Assembly (NCBI RefSeq): GCF_028683135.1
Contig: NZ_JAJUBB010000021.1
Coordinates: forward strand, 1-64,000
DNA from: Enterovibrio qingdaonensis
Lineage (GTDB): Bacteria; Pseudomonadota; Gammaproteobacteria; Enterobacterales; Vibrionaceae
Length of the DNA: 64,000 nt
Direction: 5' to 3'
The notes under the pieces are model-generated. The model did not search any database and was not told the origin of the DNA. It saw nothing but the letters and a program-made list of their open reading frames with translations. Each line of letters starts with the position of its first letter. Within the stretch, counting starts at the first letter, position 1. Of the stretch, positions 17,032-26,351 are shown in pieces. The translations under genes were made by a program, and so were the position numbers.

Positions 17032-17376
17032 TTACATTCCCGCTTTTGGGTTAGCACCATACTTATTGTCGTCATGACTGTCTTGAGCCAAGAAAACAAT
17101 AAGGATAATCCACCCAATGACAGGAATTAACGCTATCAACTGCCACCAACCGCTGCGCCCGGTATCATGAAGCCTTCTTGCTGCGATACTCAAACTAGGA
17201 ATAAGTAAAGCAATCGAATACACAGCGGTGAGTAACTCTATCCCCGTTATTAGGTCAATGACCACAAAGGCGACATAAAGAAGCGCATAACACAGGATAA
17301 ACATCCAATATTCTTTTCTTCTTGCTCGGCCCGTGAAGTCTGCATACTTTTTTAATGCCCCAATAAAATATTCCAT
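17032..17376 (-). CDS. DUF805 family inner-membrane protein
   Basis: The 114-residue protein matches DUF805 (YhaH/YhaI-like): it begins with YFIGALKKYADFTGRARRKEYW, has four hydrophobic helices, and carries the family motif SIAARRLHDTGRSGWW at about 64-79. Function unknown. A single gene. Confidence 0.9.
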   Translation of the reverse strand: MEYFIGALKKYADFTGRARRKEYWMFILCYALLYVAFVVIDLITGIELLTAVYSIALLIPSLSIAARRLHDTGRSGWWQLIALIPVIGWIILIVFLAQDSHDDNKYGANPKAGM

Positions 17377-17694
17377 GTCGTAATTTCCTTATTTTTGCAA
17401 CCAGTGAGTTAATGACTTTATTTTTTAGTGCATTTCGCTAGATACCACCTTCTACCAAGCGATGCTCCTCTTGCGCGAAAATCAGATCCTACAAGAAACG
17501 CCAGCCCACCAGTGTCCCACTATTCGTAAAAAGCAATTTCGGCATTTCCTGTCTATCCGGCTGTTCTGAATAAGGAAAGATAAAAGCGTGATTTCATCAC
17601 GATGTCTTGGCTTTTACCCAAATTCGCTCGCTTCACCCTCTCGCTTAAAAACGTTAAGATGCGCTCACAGTAAACCAATCAAAACGACAATACT
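17377..17694. other. Intergenic region without a recognisable element
   Basis: This 318-base spacer lies between divergent genes. It must hold the promoters of the DUF805 and site-2 protease genes. I see no gene, repeat or strong palindrome. Confidence 0.5.
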
Positions 17695-18777
17695 TTGGAA
17701 CTATTCAACCTTACCTGCTTAGGTAAACCTCTTCGCTTGGAAGCGTCTATGGCTGGCTGGCAAGCCCTTTTCTGGGATAACCAACTCGTCTCTCAACTTG
17801 CGGCAAGCGCAGACAACGAAGGTGAAAAAACACACTCTTTCCAATTGACCGCTGACGACCACATTATCACCGTCGATGTAATTTCTAACATTCAGTGGCA
17901 ACCCTTCGTTGTGGACTACCGCGTCAGCGTGAATGGAGAGCTGATCGAGTCCGGTTCTCGCAATGAAAAAGACATTGAACGCCAACAACCAGTTGTGACG
18001 CCAGAAGCCAAACCCAAGCTCAGCCTGATTGGTTTAGCCTCTCTCGGTCTCAAGCTATTCAAAAGTGCCAAGGTCATTAAAGTGGTGCTGGCAGGCGCAA
18101 GCTTCGCGGCCTATTCCTGGCTATTCTCTTGGCAATTCGCACTCGCACTGATCGCCTGTTTAGTGGTGCATGAGTACGGACATATCCGCGCGATGAAATA
18201 TTTCGGCATGAAGGTTAAAGGGTTTTACCTCATTCCATTTATGGGCGGTTTGGCTCTGTCCGATGAGAAGATCAATACGCGCTGGCAAGATGTCGTCATT
18301 TCCATTATGGGTCCGACGTTTGGCTTGTTTATGTCACTCGCGGCAATGGTGGCTTATTGGGTCACAGGCAATATTTTCTTTGCAGGGCTTGCCACCTTTA
18401 ATGCGTTATTGAACCTCTTCAACCTGCTGCCGATCCTCCCACTTGACGGTGGGCATATTTTAAAAAGCATTAGCTTTTCTATGAACAGCATTGCTGGCCT
18501 CATTGCCTGCATTGCAGGTGCCGCGATTGGGGTGTTTGTCAGTTATACCTTTGGATTGGCATTGCTCGGATTTTTACTGCTCATCGGCAGTGCCGAAATC
18601 ATATTTGAATGGAAATACCGCCATCACTCCCATCTGCTACCTTTGAGCCGCTATGGACAAGTGTTCAGCACGCTATGGTACTTAGCGACCGTCGGGGCTC
18701 TGGTCGGTGTGATCATGTATTTCGCCACCATGGGTGACGACATGCTGGCACTGCCTTTGATGATCCTTCAAAGCTAA
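17695..18777 (+). CDS. Site-2 protease family (M50) membrane metalloprotease
   Basis: The 360-residue protein starts with about 110 soluble, beta-rich residues, followed by about six membrane segments. The zinc site HEYGH (159-163) lies in a transmembrane helix, and the second motif NLLPILPLDGGH supplies the aspartate ligand. It is an intramembrane protease-type protein; its target is unknown. The start codon appears to be TTG with a poor ribosome site. An ATG at 17749 preceded by GGAAG is an alternative start that would drop 18 residues. A bidirectional terminator follows. Confidence 0.8.
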   Translation: MELFNLTCLGKPLRLEASMAGWQALFWDNQLVSQLAASADNEGEKTHSFQLTADDHIITVDVISNIQWQPFVVDYRVSVNGELIESGSRNEKDIERQQPVVTPEAKPKLSLIGLASLGLKLFKSAKVIKVVLAGASFAAYSWLFSWQFALALIACLVVHEYGHIRAMKYFGMKVKGFYLIPFMGGLALSDEKINTRWQDVVISIMGPTFGLFMSLAAMVAYWVTGNIFFAGLATFNALLNLFNLLPILPLDGGHILKSISFSMNSIAGLIACIAGAAIGVFVSYTFGLALLGFLLLIGSAEIIFEWKYRHHSHLLPLSRYGQVFSTLWYLATVGALVGVIMYFATMGDDMLALPLMILQS

Positions 18778-18787
18778 TTCAAATAAA

Positions 18788-18814
18788 AAACACCAGCCGA
18801 GGCTGGTGTTTTTC
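18788..18814. terminator. Bidirectional intrinsic terminator
   Basis: The arms AACACCAGC and GCTGGTGTT enclose loop CGAG, with A runs before and T runs after. It lies between the converging site-2 protease and mntH genes. Confidence 0.85.
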
Positions 18815-18841
18815 TTTCTGCTTATACTGTCTTCCACCTAG

Positions 18842-20080
18842 CTAAAAAACTAACGTCCACAGCAAGAAAATATTCAACGTCAGCACAAGCAAGACCACGA
18901 TACCCCCGACATACGTCGTCAATGGTTTATTCGCGAAATCCCCCATCAATGCACGATTTTTGGTGAACATGAGCAAAGGAATAATCGCCAACGCAATACC
19001 AAAGCTCAGTACCACTTGGCTTAACACCAATATCTCGGTGGTATTGACGCCCAATGCAATAACAATAAATGACGGCACCATGGTGACTACGCGGCGAACC
19101 CACAGCGGGATAGAGAACTGAACAAATCCCTGCATCACCACATCCCCTGCTAACGTTCCCACTACGGTAGAAGACAAACCTGATGCAATCAGAGAGAGCG
19201 CGAAAAGATGCGCGGCAAACGTACCCAACAAAGGGGTGAGCGTCATGTATGCCGTTTCAATTGATGCGATATCTTGACGACCCGTTTGGAAGAAAACCGC
19301 TCCCGCCATGGCAACAATACCGATGTTAACGAACCCCGCAATCACCATAGCCACGGTCACGTCTACCCGCGTAGAACGAAGTCGATAAGATTTGGACAGC
19401 CCGTAATCGTCTTTAAACAGTGCGGAATGCAGGTAAATAACGTGTGGCATAACGGTCGCACCCAAAATTCCCGCCGCAAGATAGACTTGCTCTGCGTTGT
19501 CGAGCTTGGGTTCAAACAACCCTTTAACTACCGCGCCTGTCTCAGGGTGAGAAAAGAACAATTCAACAACGTATATCCCTGCCACCAGCAGCAACAGCCC
19601 ACCGACAACAATCTCCAGCGGTTTCTGTCCACGTTTGTTCAACGCCAAAATAACAATCGTTGCAACGGCGGTGATCATCGCGCCTTCCATCAAGCTCACG
19701 CCAAATAGCAACTGGAACCCGACAGATGCGCCAATAAACTCCGCCAAATCCGTTGCTATCGCAATGAGTTCCGCTTGTACCCAATAAAGGCGCGTAGATA
19801 GTTTGTTGGGCAACCGCTCTCTCAGGTGTTCAGCGAGATTTTTACCGGTCACTATTCCCAATTTGGCAGAGAGATACTGAATGAGCATCGCCATCAAGTT
19901 GGCAAACAACACGACCCACAGAAGTTGATACCCGTATGAAGAGCCCGCTTGAATATTTGTCGCGAAATTACCGGGATCGATGTACGCAATCGCGGCGATG
20001 AATGCAGGGCCAATCATCAAGAGTTTTTGACGCCAGAACTGGCGTCCTGAGGTGGCTAAGGGTGTTTTTTCGTTCGACAT
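18842..20080 (-). CDS. mntH: MntH, Nramp-family proton-coupled Mn2+/divalent metal transporter
   Basis: The 412-residue, 11-helix inner-membrane protein imports Mn2+ (and Fe2+) with protons. The metal-binding DPGN motif lies in helix 1 ([18 protein letters not shown], about 33-50), and the helix 6 motif is [12 protein letters not shown]. Length equals E. coli MntH. I did not find an MntR or Fur box that I would defend in the 5' region, and no yybP-type manganese riboswitch. A single gene ending at a shared terminator. Confidence 0.93.
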   Translation of the reverse strand: MSNEKTPLATSGRQFWRQKLLMIGPAFIAAIAYIDPGNFATNIQAGSSYGYQLLWVVLFANLMAMLIQYLSAKLGIVTGKNLAEHLRERLPNKLSTRLYWVQAELIAIATDLAEFIGASVGFQLLFGVSLMEGAMITAVATIVILALNKRGQKPLEIVVGGLLLLVAGIYVVELFFSHPETGAVVKGLFEPKLDNAEQVYLAAGILGATVMPHVIYLHSALFKDDYGLSKSYRLRSTRVDVTVAMVIAGFVNIGIVAMAGAVFFQTGRQDIASIETAYMTLTPLLGTFAAHLFALSLIASGLSSTVVGTLAGDVVMQGFVQFSIPLWVRRVVTMVPSFIVIALGVNTTEILVLSQVVLSFGIALAIIPLLMFTKNRALMGDFANKPLTTYVGGIVVLLVLTLNIFLLWTLVF

Positions 20081-20636
20081 GAAAGCTACAACAACGCAAG
20101 AGATGAAGAAAACCTAGGCATTCACTCTATGCTCATCAACCTACAAGCACCAATCGGTATAACTAATCGAATCGATTTGCCAAATACGCGCTCTCCCTAT
20201 AAGTGATTCAGCAAATTGCGGCAAAACAAACTCATCACCCCCTCAAACTCTCAAAGAGGCAACCTCGAATCCGAGTGTTAAATTTACTGACACAACCATT
20301 CGCCCCCTCCGTTTTCGATCTCGCTCTTTTCCTTTATCGTATTGATTTTCATCCCCCTTAGCCGAGAAGTGTCAATTTTCACTTAATGAATGATTTACAT
20401 GAGAATATTAGAGAGTTCTTACTTTGATGAAGGGAAAAATATAGGCTGGTGCTTCTCACAACATAATACCCCTACAAACTCTAATCATACTTTTCACCTT
20501 CTTTTGTTCTCATCTTTGAAGCATCTCATTTTTGATGCGCAATATGCTTTGCAGATACACGTATCTTCAGATCACAAGGAAACATGATTCGGTTATCAAA
20601 ATCAACCAAACCCTGTCTTACGCAAAGGTGATCAGC
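20081..20636. other. Divergent intergenic region, 556 bases
   Basis: Between mntH and the Calx-beta gene the sequence becomes more AT-rich toward 20390-20636. Short plus-strand frames here lack ribosome sites and protein-like composition. Apart from the expected promoters I see nothing specific. Confidence 0.5.
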
Positions 20637-22367
20637 ATGAAGAAGTCGGCGTTAGTATCTGTGGTCGTATCCGCTGTTTTTGCTCAACAGTCTTTCGCTG
20701 CCTGTTTGGGGAATGTGTTCTCATTAAACGCAGGGCGAGGAGATGTGGGGATACTTGTAGACGTGCAAGAAAGCAATAAGTTAACTGGGGCATATAATGG
20801 TAGCCGCGCCCTTGCCGTTTCAAGGGCTGAATTTAGTGCATCAGCAATGACGTACGACAGTATTAATAATCGTATTTACTATGTCAGCACTCCTCGTCCG
20901 AAAACCTACCATGTGCAAGGGCTGGAAAACTTTGTTTCCGACGATGAATTCAACAATCTCAGCTTCCATGCCGCGACATTGGAACCTATTCAGCTCGCGT
21001 ATTACGATCCGGACTCTAAAACTCATACCGTTGTCGGCACCGTACCTGCGGTTTTTCGTATGGCTTTCAACGCCTCTACCGGTCAAATCATCGCGTCCGA
21101 CAACATGAAAATCTTCTCCATTGACCCTGCTTCCGGAACCACAGCCACCATTGCAGATTTTGACACGGGATTGATTAGTGGCGGCTTTACCTCTTGGGGC
21201 GACTTTGTCTACTACAACAATGAACTCCTTTTCGTCAGCAATACCCGAACATTTATCATTAACGAGTCAACGGGAGCGGCGTCGATTAAAGCCTTTCACT
21301 ATATCGATTTCGTCACTGGTGCAACGTTAGATCAAAATGGACAAATGCTGGTTGCTGCCAAAAACCAAAACGTCACAGGCAACATCAATAGCACCTGGCT
21401 TTGGCGACTCAACCCAGCCACCGGTGAAAAAGCCTCTGTCGGGTTAATCCCCGCGAGGCTAAGTGCCCTCGCAACAAACACACAGGAAGACTATACCTGT
21501 TACCCCGAGACCGTTTTCCCGAGTGAAAAAGTGAATGATGTCGGCAGTATCACCACGGCCAATGTCGAGGAAGGGGAGACCGCGACCTTCACTGTGAATT
21601 TCGATAAAGACACAGCTGCTCCCATTGATATTAATCTGCAACTCAACAATGGCACTGCCGTTATTAATAGCGATTTCAGTGGCTCTGTTTCAGTTGAATT
21701 TGAAGATGGATCATCAACGACAGCGAGCTTGAGCAGCACGTCCAACAAAGTCAACGTTCCGGCTGGAAATGGCTGGATGAAGGTGAAAGTAAACACCGTC
21801 GAAGATTCTATCTTTGAAAGCAATGAAACCTTCTCGCTTAAAGCTTGGTTCAGGGACGATGAAAGCGATGCTAAATCCGCGACAGTTACCATCAACAATG
21901 ATGATTACCAGGTGATGCAATTACTTGGCAATCCTGAAATGAATTATCGCGGCGTTTGGGGCGAAATTGAAAACGGATTGAATGCCAAAAACCTTAATCA
22001 CAGCAATGGGTCCTATAACTTTAACTGGGCAGGACAAGGACAAGGTGCCGCTGTTTATCAATACTTCAATGTTGTACCAGAGCAGCAATATTCCGTACAG
22101 ACTCGATTCTGGGCGCAAAGTAGCGGCACGGGCGGTAATCACGGTGGCGAGGTGCGTATCACCAATGGATACAACAACAGTACCATTGCGTCGCAAGGCT
22201 TCACACTTTATGAAGGCAATTCAACCAACATCAATTTCAACTTTACAGCCCCTGCGAACGTGAACTATCTTCGCATTCAAATCACCAATACCAGCGTGTC
22301 CTGTTGCGTAGAGAGTACGGATTTGAACGTTGATTACGCAAGAGTCACAGGCCCAAAACCTCAGTAA
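20637..22367 (+). CDS. Secreted protein with Calx-beta domain, unknown function
   Basis: The 576-residue product has a signal peptide KKSALVSVVVSAVFAQQSFA and then about 270 residues that look like a beta-propeller-type domain (repeated YDP/FSIDPASG, LWRLNPATGE segments). A Calx-beta repeat spans about 301-424 (VEEGETATFTVNFDK ... EDSIFESNETFSLKAW); this fold usually binds Ca2+. The C-terminal 145 residues resemble a galactose-binding-type beta sandwich (QYSVQTRFWAQSSG ... VNYLRIQITNTS). A double cysteine SCCVES lies near the end. The start at 20637 has AAAGGTG six bases before it and begins the signal peptide. Likely extracellular; function not recognised. Confidence 0.75.
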   Translation: MKKSALVSVVVSAVFAQQSFAACLGNVFSLNAGRGDVGILVDVQESNKLTGAYNGSRALAVSRAEFSASAMTYDSINNRIYYVSTPRPKTYHVQGLENFVSDDEFNNLSFHAATLEPIQLAYYDPDSKTHTVVGTVPAVFRMAFNASTGQIIASDNMKIFSIDPASGTTATIADFDTGLISGGFTSWGDFVYYNNELLFVSNTRTFIINESTGAASIKAFHYIDFVTGATLDQNGQMLVAAKNQNVTGNINSTWLWRLNPATGEKASVGLIPARLSALATNTQEDYTCYPETVFPSEKVNDVGSITTANVEEGETATFTVNFDKDTAAPIDINLQLNNGTAVINSDFSGSVSVEFEDGSSTTASLSSTSNKVNVPAGNGWMKVKVNTVEDSIFESNETFSLKAWFRDDESDAKSATVTINNDDYQVMQLLGNPEMNYRGVWGEIENGLNAKNLNHSNGSYNFNWAGQGQGAAVYQYFNVVPEQQYSVQTRFWAQSSGTGGNHGGEVRITNGYNNSTIASQGFTLYEGNSTNINFNFTAPANVNYLRIQITNTSVSCCVESTDLNVDYARVTGPKPQ

Positions 22368-22398
22368 TCCCTCGCTATATTTGACCATCAGATACAGT

Positions 22399-22423
22399 GA
22401 AGCCACGCATTCGGCGTGGCTTC
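22399..22423 (+). terminator. Hairpin terminator after the Calx-beta gene
   Basis: The stem gaagccacgc / gcgtggcttc (22399-22408 and 22414-22423) has a five-base loop, followed by a weak T-rich tail. Confidence 0.7.
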
Positions 22424-22530
22424 TCCTTTACCCATCAAAAATATTTGCACCGTTTAAGCGCTATTTGCTTCGCATTTTTTTGCAATCGATATAGTATGCG
22501 CCACCTCCGTTTTTCTGGTGAATTTAAGCG

Positions 22531-23280
22531 ATGACTCAGGCATCCACTGCCCTCTATTCTGACTTGTCTGGCTACTACGATCTGATGTGTGCTGACATCA
22601 ACTATCAATCACAAAGTGATTGCGTACGTCGACTACATCAACTGTTTGGTAATGAAGGGAAACGCCATCTGGATTTGGCCTGTGGCACCGGCCCACATGT
22701 GCGATTTTTCCTTGATAGCGGATTCCTTAGCAGTGGTTTAGATTTAAACCAACCCATGCTTGAATTGGCAAAATTGCGCTGCCCAGAAGCCGAGTTTTCG
22801 TTGCAGAACATGTGTGAGTTTTCGGTCGATCAGCCTTATGATTTGATCACCTGCTTTCTGTATTCTATCCATTACAGCGGAAGCCTAGAGAATCTAGAAG
22901 CCTGTATCGAACGTGTTCACGCTGCATTAAAACCGGGTGGCATGTTCTGCTTCAATGCCGTCGCCAAAAACATGATCAACAATGACTCTTTCGTTGCGCA
23001 CAGCGTAGAGCACGCGGGCAGTCACTTTACGTTCAAATCAGGCTGGTTTTATGGCGGTGATGGCGATAAGCAGGCATTAAGGTTGAGAATTGAAAAAACA
23101 ACCGACAAAGTGACAGAAGAGTGGAACGACAACCACCCAATGGTTGCTGTCACCTTTCAAGAGCTTTCTGCGTTACTGGAGCCTTACTTCGACGTCACAA
23201 TCCTTGAGCACGACTACGATAAGTTGCTTCCTTGGGATCTTGCCTCGGGCAATGCGATTTTTGCCTGCGTAAAACGTTGA
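22531..23280 (+). CDS. Class I SAM-dependent methyltransferase
   Basis: The 249-residue protein has the SAM-binding motif I HLDLACGTGPHV (about 48-59), an acidic residue after strand 2 (SGLDLNQPML) and the motif LITCFLYSIHYS. It fits the UbiE/Methyltransf_11-25 type. The acceptor cannot be inferred and the context offers no pathway. A hairpin with TTTT follows. Confidence 0.85.
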   Translation: MTQASTALYSDLSGYYDLMCADINYQSQSDCVRRLHQLFGNEGKRHLDLACGTGPHVRFFLDSGFLSSGLDLNQPMLELAKLRCPEAEFSLQNMCEFSVDQPYDLITCFLYSIHYSGSLENLEACIERVHAALKPGGMFCFNAVAKNMINNDSFVAHSVEHAGSHFTFKSGWFYGGDGDKQALRLRIEKTTDKVTEEWNDNHPMVAVTFQELSALLEPYFDVTILEHDYDKLLPWDLASGNAIFACVKR

Positions 23281-23290
23281 TGCGACAAGA

Positions 23291-23316
23291 GGGCCGAGGA
23301 ACATGCTCGGCCTTTT
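23291..23316 (+). terminator. Intrinsic terminator
   Basis: The stem gggccgag / ctcggcct (23291-23298 and 23306-23313) has a seven-base loop and is followed by TTTT. It lies between the methyltransferase gene and the convergent kduD. Confidence 0.8.
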
Positions 23317-23336
23317 CGTTATTGCTTAGCGTCCCA

Positions 23337-24092
23337 TCAGCGTGCTAACCAACCCCCATCAACAGCCAGAACTGCCCCGTTCACATAGTCCGATGCTGAT
23401 GAAGCAAGGAACACTGCTGCACCAGTAATATCTTGAGCTTCACCCCAGCGCCCAGCAGGTATGCGGCCGAGTATTTCAGCAGCGCGAACATTGTCATTGC
23501 GCAAAGCCTCCGTGTTGTCGGTTGCAAAGTAGCCAGGAGCAATGGCGTTTACGTTGATGCCATATTGCGCCCATTCACAAGCCCCGATTCGCGTTAAGCC
23601 AAGGACTCCCGTTTTACTTGCTGTATATGAAGGCACCCGAATACCGCCTTGGAACGACAGCATCGAAGCAATGTTGATGATTTTTCCCGGACGACGCTTT
23701 TTGATCCATTGCTTTGAAACCGCCTGGCTAAGGAAAAACAGTGTTTTCAGATTGAGATCCATCACTTCGTCCCACTCTTTCTCGGTAAAGTGAATGCTGT
23801 CGTTTCGTTGAATGATGCCCGCGTTATTTACCAGTATGTCTGGCACCAGTCTTTCTTGCGCCAGCTTACTCATGAGTGAGCTTATCGCTTCCATTTCGCC
23901 AAGGTTCTCCTGAATACCAACAAACCTGCTCCCGGTTTTTTCGACGCTAGCTTGGGTCTGTATTGTCGAAGACCGAGCAACGCCAATCACATCTGCCCCC
24001 GCATTCGCAAGTGCAACAGCCATCGCTTGGCCAAGTCCTTTCGAGGCACCAGTTACTAGCGCAACTTTTCCGTCCAACCTAAATTGATTCAT
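23337..24092 (-). CDS. kduD: KduD, 2-deoxy-D-gluconate 3-dehydrogenase / DKII reductase (SDR)
   Basis: The 251-residue short-chain dehydrogenase reduces 3-deoxy-D-glycero-2,5-hexodiulosonate (the KduI product) to 2-keto-3-deoxygluconate with NAD(P)H. The cofactor loop TGASKGLGQAM is near residue 14, NNAGI follows the fourth strand, and the catalytic YTASK lies at about 155. The N-terminal FRLDGKVALVTG and the length match E. coli KduD. The chosen ATG at 24092 has GAGGAAC just before it; the longer frame upstream runs into kduI. It follows kduI by 8 bases, so the two are co-transcribed. Confidence 0.92.
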   Translation of the reverse strand: MNQFRLDGKVALVTGASKGLGQAMAVALANAGADVIGVARSSTIQTQASVEKTGSRFVGIQENLGEMEAISSLMSKLAQERLVPDILVNNAGIIQRNDSIHFTEKEWDEVMDLNLKTLFFLSQAVSKQWIKKRRPGKIINIASMLSFQGGIRVPSYTASKTGVLGLTRIGACEWAQYGINVNAIAPGYFATDNTEALRNDNVRAAEILGRIPAGRWGEAQDITGAAVFLASSASDYVNGAVLAVDGGWLAR

Positions 24093-24100
24093 TTTGTTCC

Positions 24101-24931
24101 TCAACGCATGTCTTCTGTTTTGATGAAATCCATATCCCCGAATTCTTGGTTTTCGCCCGCCATCGCCCAAATAAAGCTATATCGACGCGTTCCTACGCCA
24201 CTGTGAATTGACCAACTGGGAGAAATAACCACTTGCTCATTTGCAATAACAAGATGACGCGTTTCATTCGGCTTCCCCATAAAATGAAAAACCCGTGTGT
24301 CATCTTGTTCGAAGAAATAAAAATAGGCTTCCATACGGCGGGAATGCGTGTGACACGGCATTGTGTTCCAGTTTGATGCATTAATTAAATCGGTAAGACC
24401 TAACGCTAATTGCGAGCTCGGGCAAACATCAGGGTGAATATATTGATGAATAATTCGTTCATTCGCCGTATCTGGATCACCCAAATGAATTTTTTTTACA
24501 TCTGAGCGACCAATGTGTCGAACTGGATAAGGATGGTGACTGGGCGCACTGCAGACATAAAACTTCGCAGGGTTACTCGGCTCAACACTTTCAAAAGACA
24601 CATCATGCTCACCTTTACCGACATAAAGTGCTTCCCGATACGCGAGGGAAAACACCTCATCACCTACGCGAATGACCCCATCCGCGCCAAGATTGACGGC
24701 CGCCGCTTCTCGACGAGAAAAAAAGGTTAATCCGCCAAGTGCCTTACCTGCGACTAACGACAGAGACGTTCCCTGAGGGCAGACACCCGCCACAATAAGG
24801 CGATCGTCATAACAATAGAACTGACGGACCTCGCCATAGCAAAACAGCGATTCTATCAAGTAATTATCACGCAATTTTTGCGTGTCATAGCCCTGATAAT
24901 CTTCCGGGTGAGTGGAGTAATAGCATTTCAT
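24101..24931 (-). CDS. kduI: KduI, 5-keto-4-deoxyuronate isomerase
   Basis: The 276-residue cupin-type Zn enzyme converts 4-deoxy-L-threo-5-hexosulose uronate (the open form of unsaturated uronates) to the 2,5-diketo sugar used by KduD. Metal ligands are visible as H194, H196 and E201 in MPCHTHSRRMEAYFYF and H243 in SIHSGVG, matching H196/H198/E203/H245 of the E. coli enzyme with a constant shift of two. GGGAGG precedes the ATG at 24931. It lies 142 bases downstream of the TRAP permease gene on the same strand, with a hairpin in the gap, and just before kduD. Confidence 0.95.
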   Translation of the reverse strand: MKCYYSTHPEDYQGYDTQKLRDNYLIESLFCYGEVRQFYCYDDRLIVAGVCPQGTSLSLVAGKALGGLTFFSRREAAAVNLGADGVIRVGDEVFSLAYREALYVGKGEHDVSFESVEPSNPAKFYVCSAPSHHPYPVRHIGRSDVKKIHLGDPDTANERIIHQYIHPDVCPSSQLALGLTDLINASNWNTMPCHTHSRRMEAYFYFFEQDDTRVFHFMGKPNETRHLVIANEQVVISPSWSIHSGVGTRRYSFIWAMAGENQEFGDMDFIKTEDMR

Positions 24932-25024
24932 TGAGAACCTCCCGGTCAAAATTTGACGTACGCGTGCCCTACGCTTGACGAGTGTCCGGGCGCGCTGTTT
25001 TTAGATAGTGGTCATAGGTGAAGC

Positions 25025-25049
25025 TAAGCGTTTTTTGCGACAACGCTTA
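25025..25049 (-). terminator. Hairpin between the TRAP permease gene and kduI
   Basis: The arms taagcgtt (25025-25032) and aacgctta (25042-25049) enclose a nine-base loop. There is no clear T run beyond the stem in the direction of transcription, so it may be a partial terminator or message-processing hairpin. Confidence 0.4.
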
Positions 25050-25073
25050 ACATTCGAAACGGTATTGGCTGAA

Positions 25074-26351
25074 TTACGGATAAATTAAATTGGGTAGCCA
25101 CATCACCAAATCAGGTACGAAAGTGACAATGAGTAACACCGCCACTAACGGCACTAAGAAAGGAGCTGTCGCGGCAACACACCGTTCAAAACTGAGGTTA
25201 GATATACTGGATAAAACATATAGCACTACACCAACTGGCGGTGTCAGAAGGCTTATCATCAAGGTCAACACCATAATCACACCAAAGTGAACGGGGTCGA
25301 CGCCTAATTGCGTGACAGTAGGTAGCAATACGGGCACTAAAATCGTCATTGCCGCAATGGTTTCCATGAAACAGCCAATGACCATCAGCAATACAAGAAT
25401 GATCGATAAGATCACATACTTGTTGTCGGAGATCGTCATCAAGCCCTCAGCCATCGCCGACGCAATGTTGTGATTAGTCAGAATCCACGCGAAGATCGAC
25501 GCCGCTGAAACAACGAAAAGGACGACGGCGGTCGTTTCAATTGATTTGAGAGAAACGATGACTAAGCGTTTCAGATTGAGTGAGCGATACACGACGGTGC
25601 CAAGGAAAAGTGCCCACGCCACCGCCGCGATTGCCGCTTCAGTCGGCGTCAGTATTCCCGTGGTTATACCGCCAACCACAATGAGCGGCGTCATCAAGGA
25701 GAGAAAAGCCCCTCGCGTACTTGTCGCCACTCGCTGAATTGAAAAGGCGCTGTCGACAGGGTAGTTGCGACGTTTGGCATACCAGAAGATCATGATCATG
25801 AGCGCGACGGCCATCATCAATCCAGGAACAAGCCCAGCGGCAAACAGTTTGCCGATTGATGCTGACGCAAGCACACCATAGATCACCATGGGCAAGGAAG
25901 GCGGAATGATAGGGCCAATCGTGGATGACGCAGCGGTTATCCCAACTGAAAATTCCGTATCGTACCCCGCTTCTCGCATCGCTTTGAGTTCAATTGCGCC
26001 AAGGCCTCCGGCATCAGCAACCGCCGCTCCCGACATGCCCGCAAAAACGACGCTCCCCCCAACATTGACATGACCTAGCCCGCCCGGTAGCCAACCAACT
26101 AACGCTTTGGCGAACTCAAAAATACGGTTGGTGATCCCTGCGGAGTTCATGAGATTCCCCGCCAAAATAAAGAAGGGGACAGCAAGCAAAGGAAAACTGT
26201 CGACACCACTGACCATGCGATGAATTACCACCATACTGGGTAATGAACCATCAATAAGAATAAACAGCAGTGACGCACCCGCTAGGGCGATGGCAACGGG
26301 TAAACCGATAAAAATAAAGAAAGCCGCCGCAATGAATAGTATGGCTATCAT
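25074..26351 (-). CDS. TRAP transporter large permease (DctM family)
   Basis: The 425-residue, roughly 12-helix protein is the Na+-coupled translocation subunit of a tripartite ATP-independent periplasmic transporter. Family marks are the N-terminal FIFIGLPVAIALAGASLLF, the VNVGGSVVFAGMSGAAVADAGGLG segment, PIIPPSLPMVIYG, and LTPPVGVVLYV near the end. Its start overlaps the DctQ stop by four bases (ATGA). Beside kduI/kduD and the lyase and GH105 genes, the likely cargo is an unsaturated or keto-deoxy uronate. Confidence 0.93.
   Translation of the reverse strand: MIAILFIAAAFFIFIGLPVAIALAGASLLFILIDGSLPSMVVIHRMVSGVDSFPLLAVPFFILAGNLMNSAGITNRIFEFAKALVGWLPGGLGHVNVGGSVVFAGMSGAAVADAGGLGAIELKAMREAGYDTEFSVGITAASSTIGPIIPPSLPMVIYGVLASASIGKLFAAGLVPGLMMAVALMIMIFWYAKRRNYPVDSAFSIQRVATSTRGAFLSLMTPLIVVGGITTGILTPTEAAIAAVAWALFLGTVVYRSLNLKRLVIVSLKSIETTAVVLFVVSAASIFAWILTNHNIASAMAEGLMTISDNKYVILSIILVLLMVIGCFMETIAAMTILVPVLLPTVTQLGVDPVHFGVIMVLTLMISLLTPPVGVVLYVLSSISNLSFERCVAATAPFLVPLVAVLLIVTFVPDLVMWLPNLIYP

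Noticed and set aside
20081-20200. MntR or Fur box, or manganese riboswitch, before mntH
   Set aside because: No palindrome close to either consensus and no yybP-type sequence seen.
20390-20636. Short plus-strand frames and a longer N-terminus for the Calx-beta protein
   Set aside because: No ribosome site and no protein-like composition; the signal peptide and AAAGGTG support the start at 20637.
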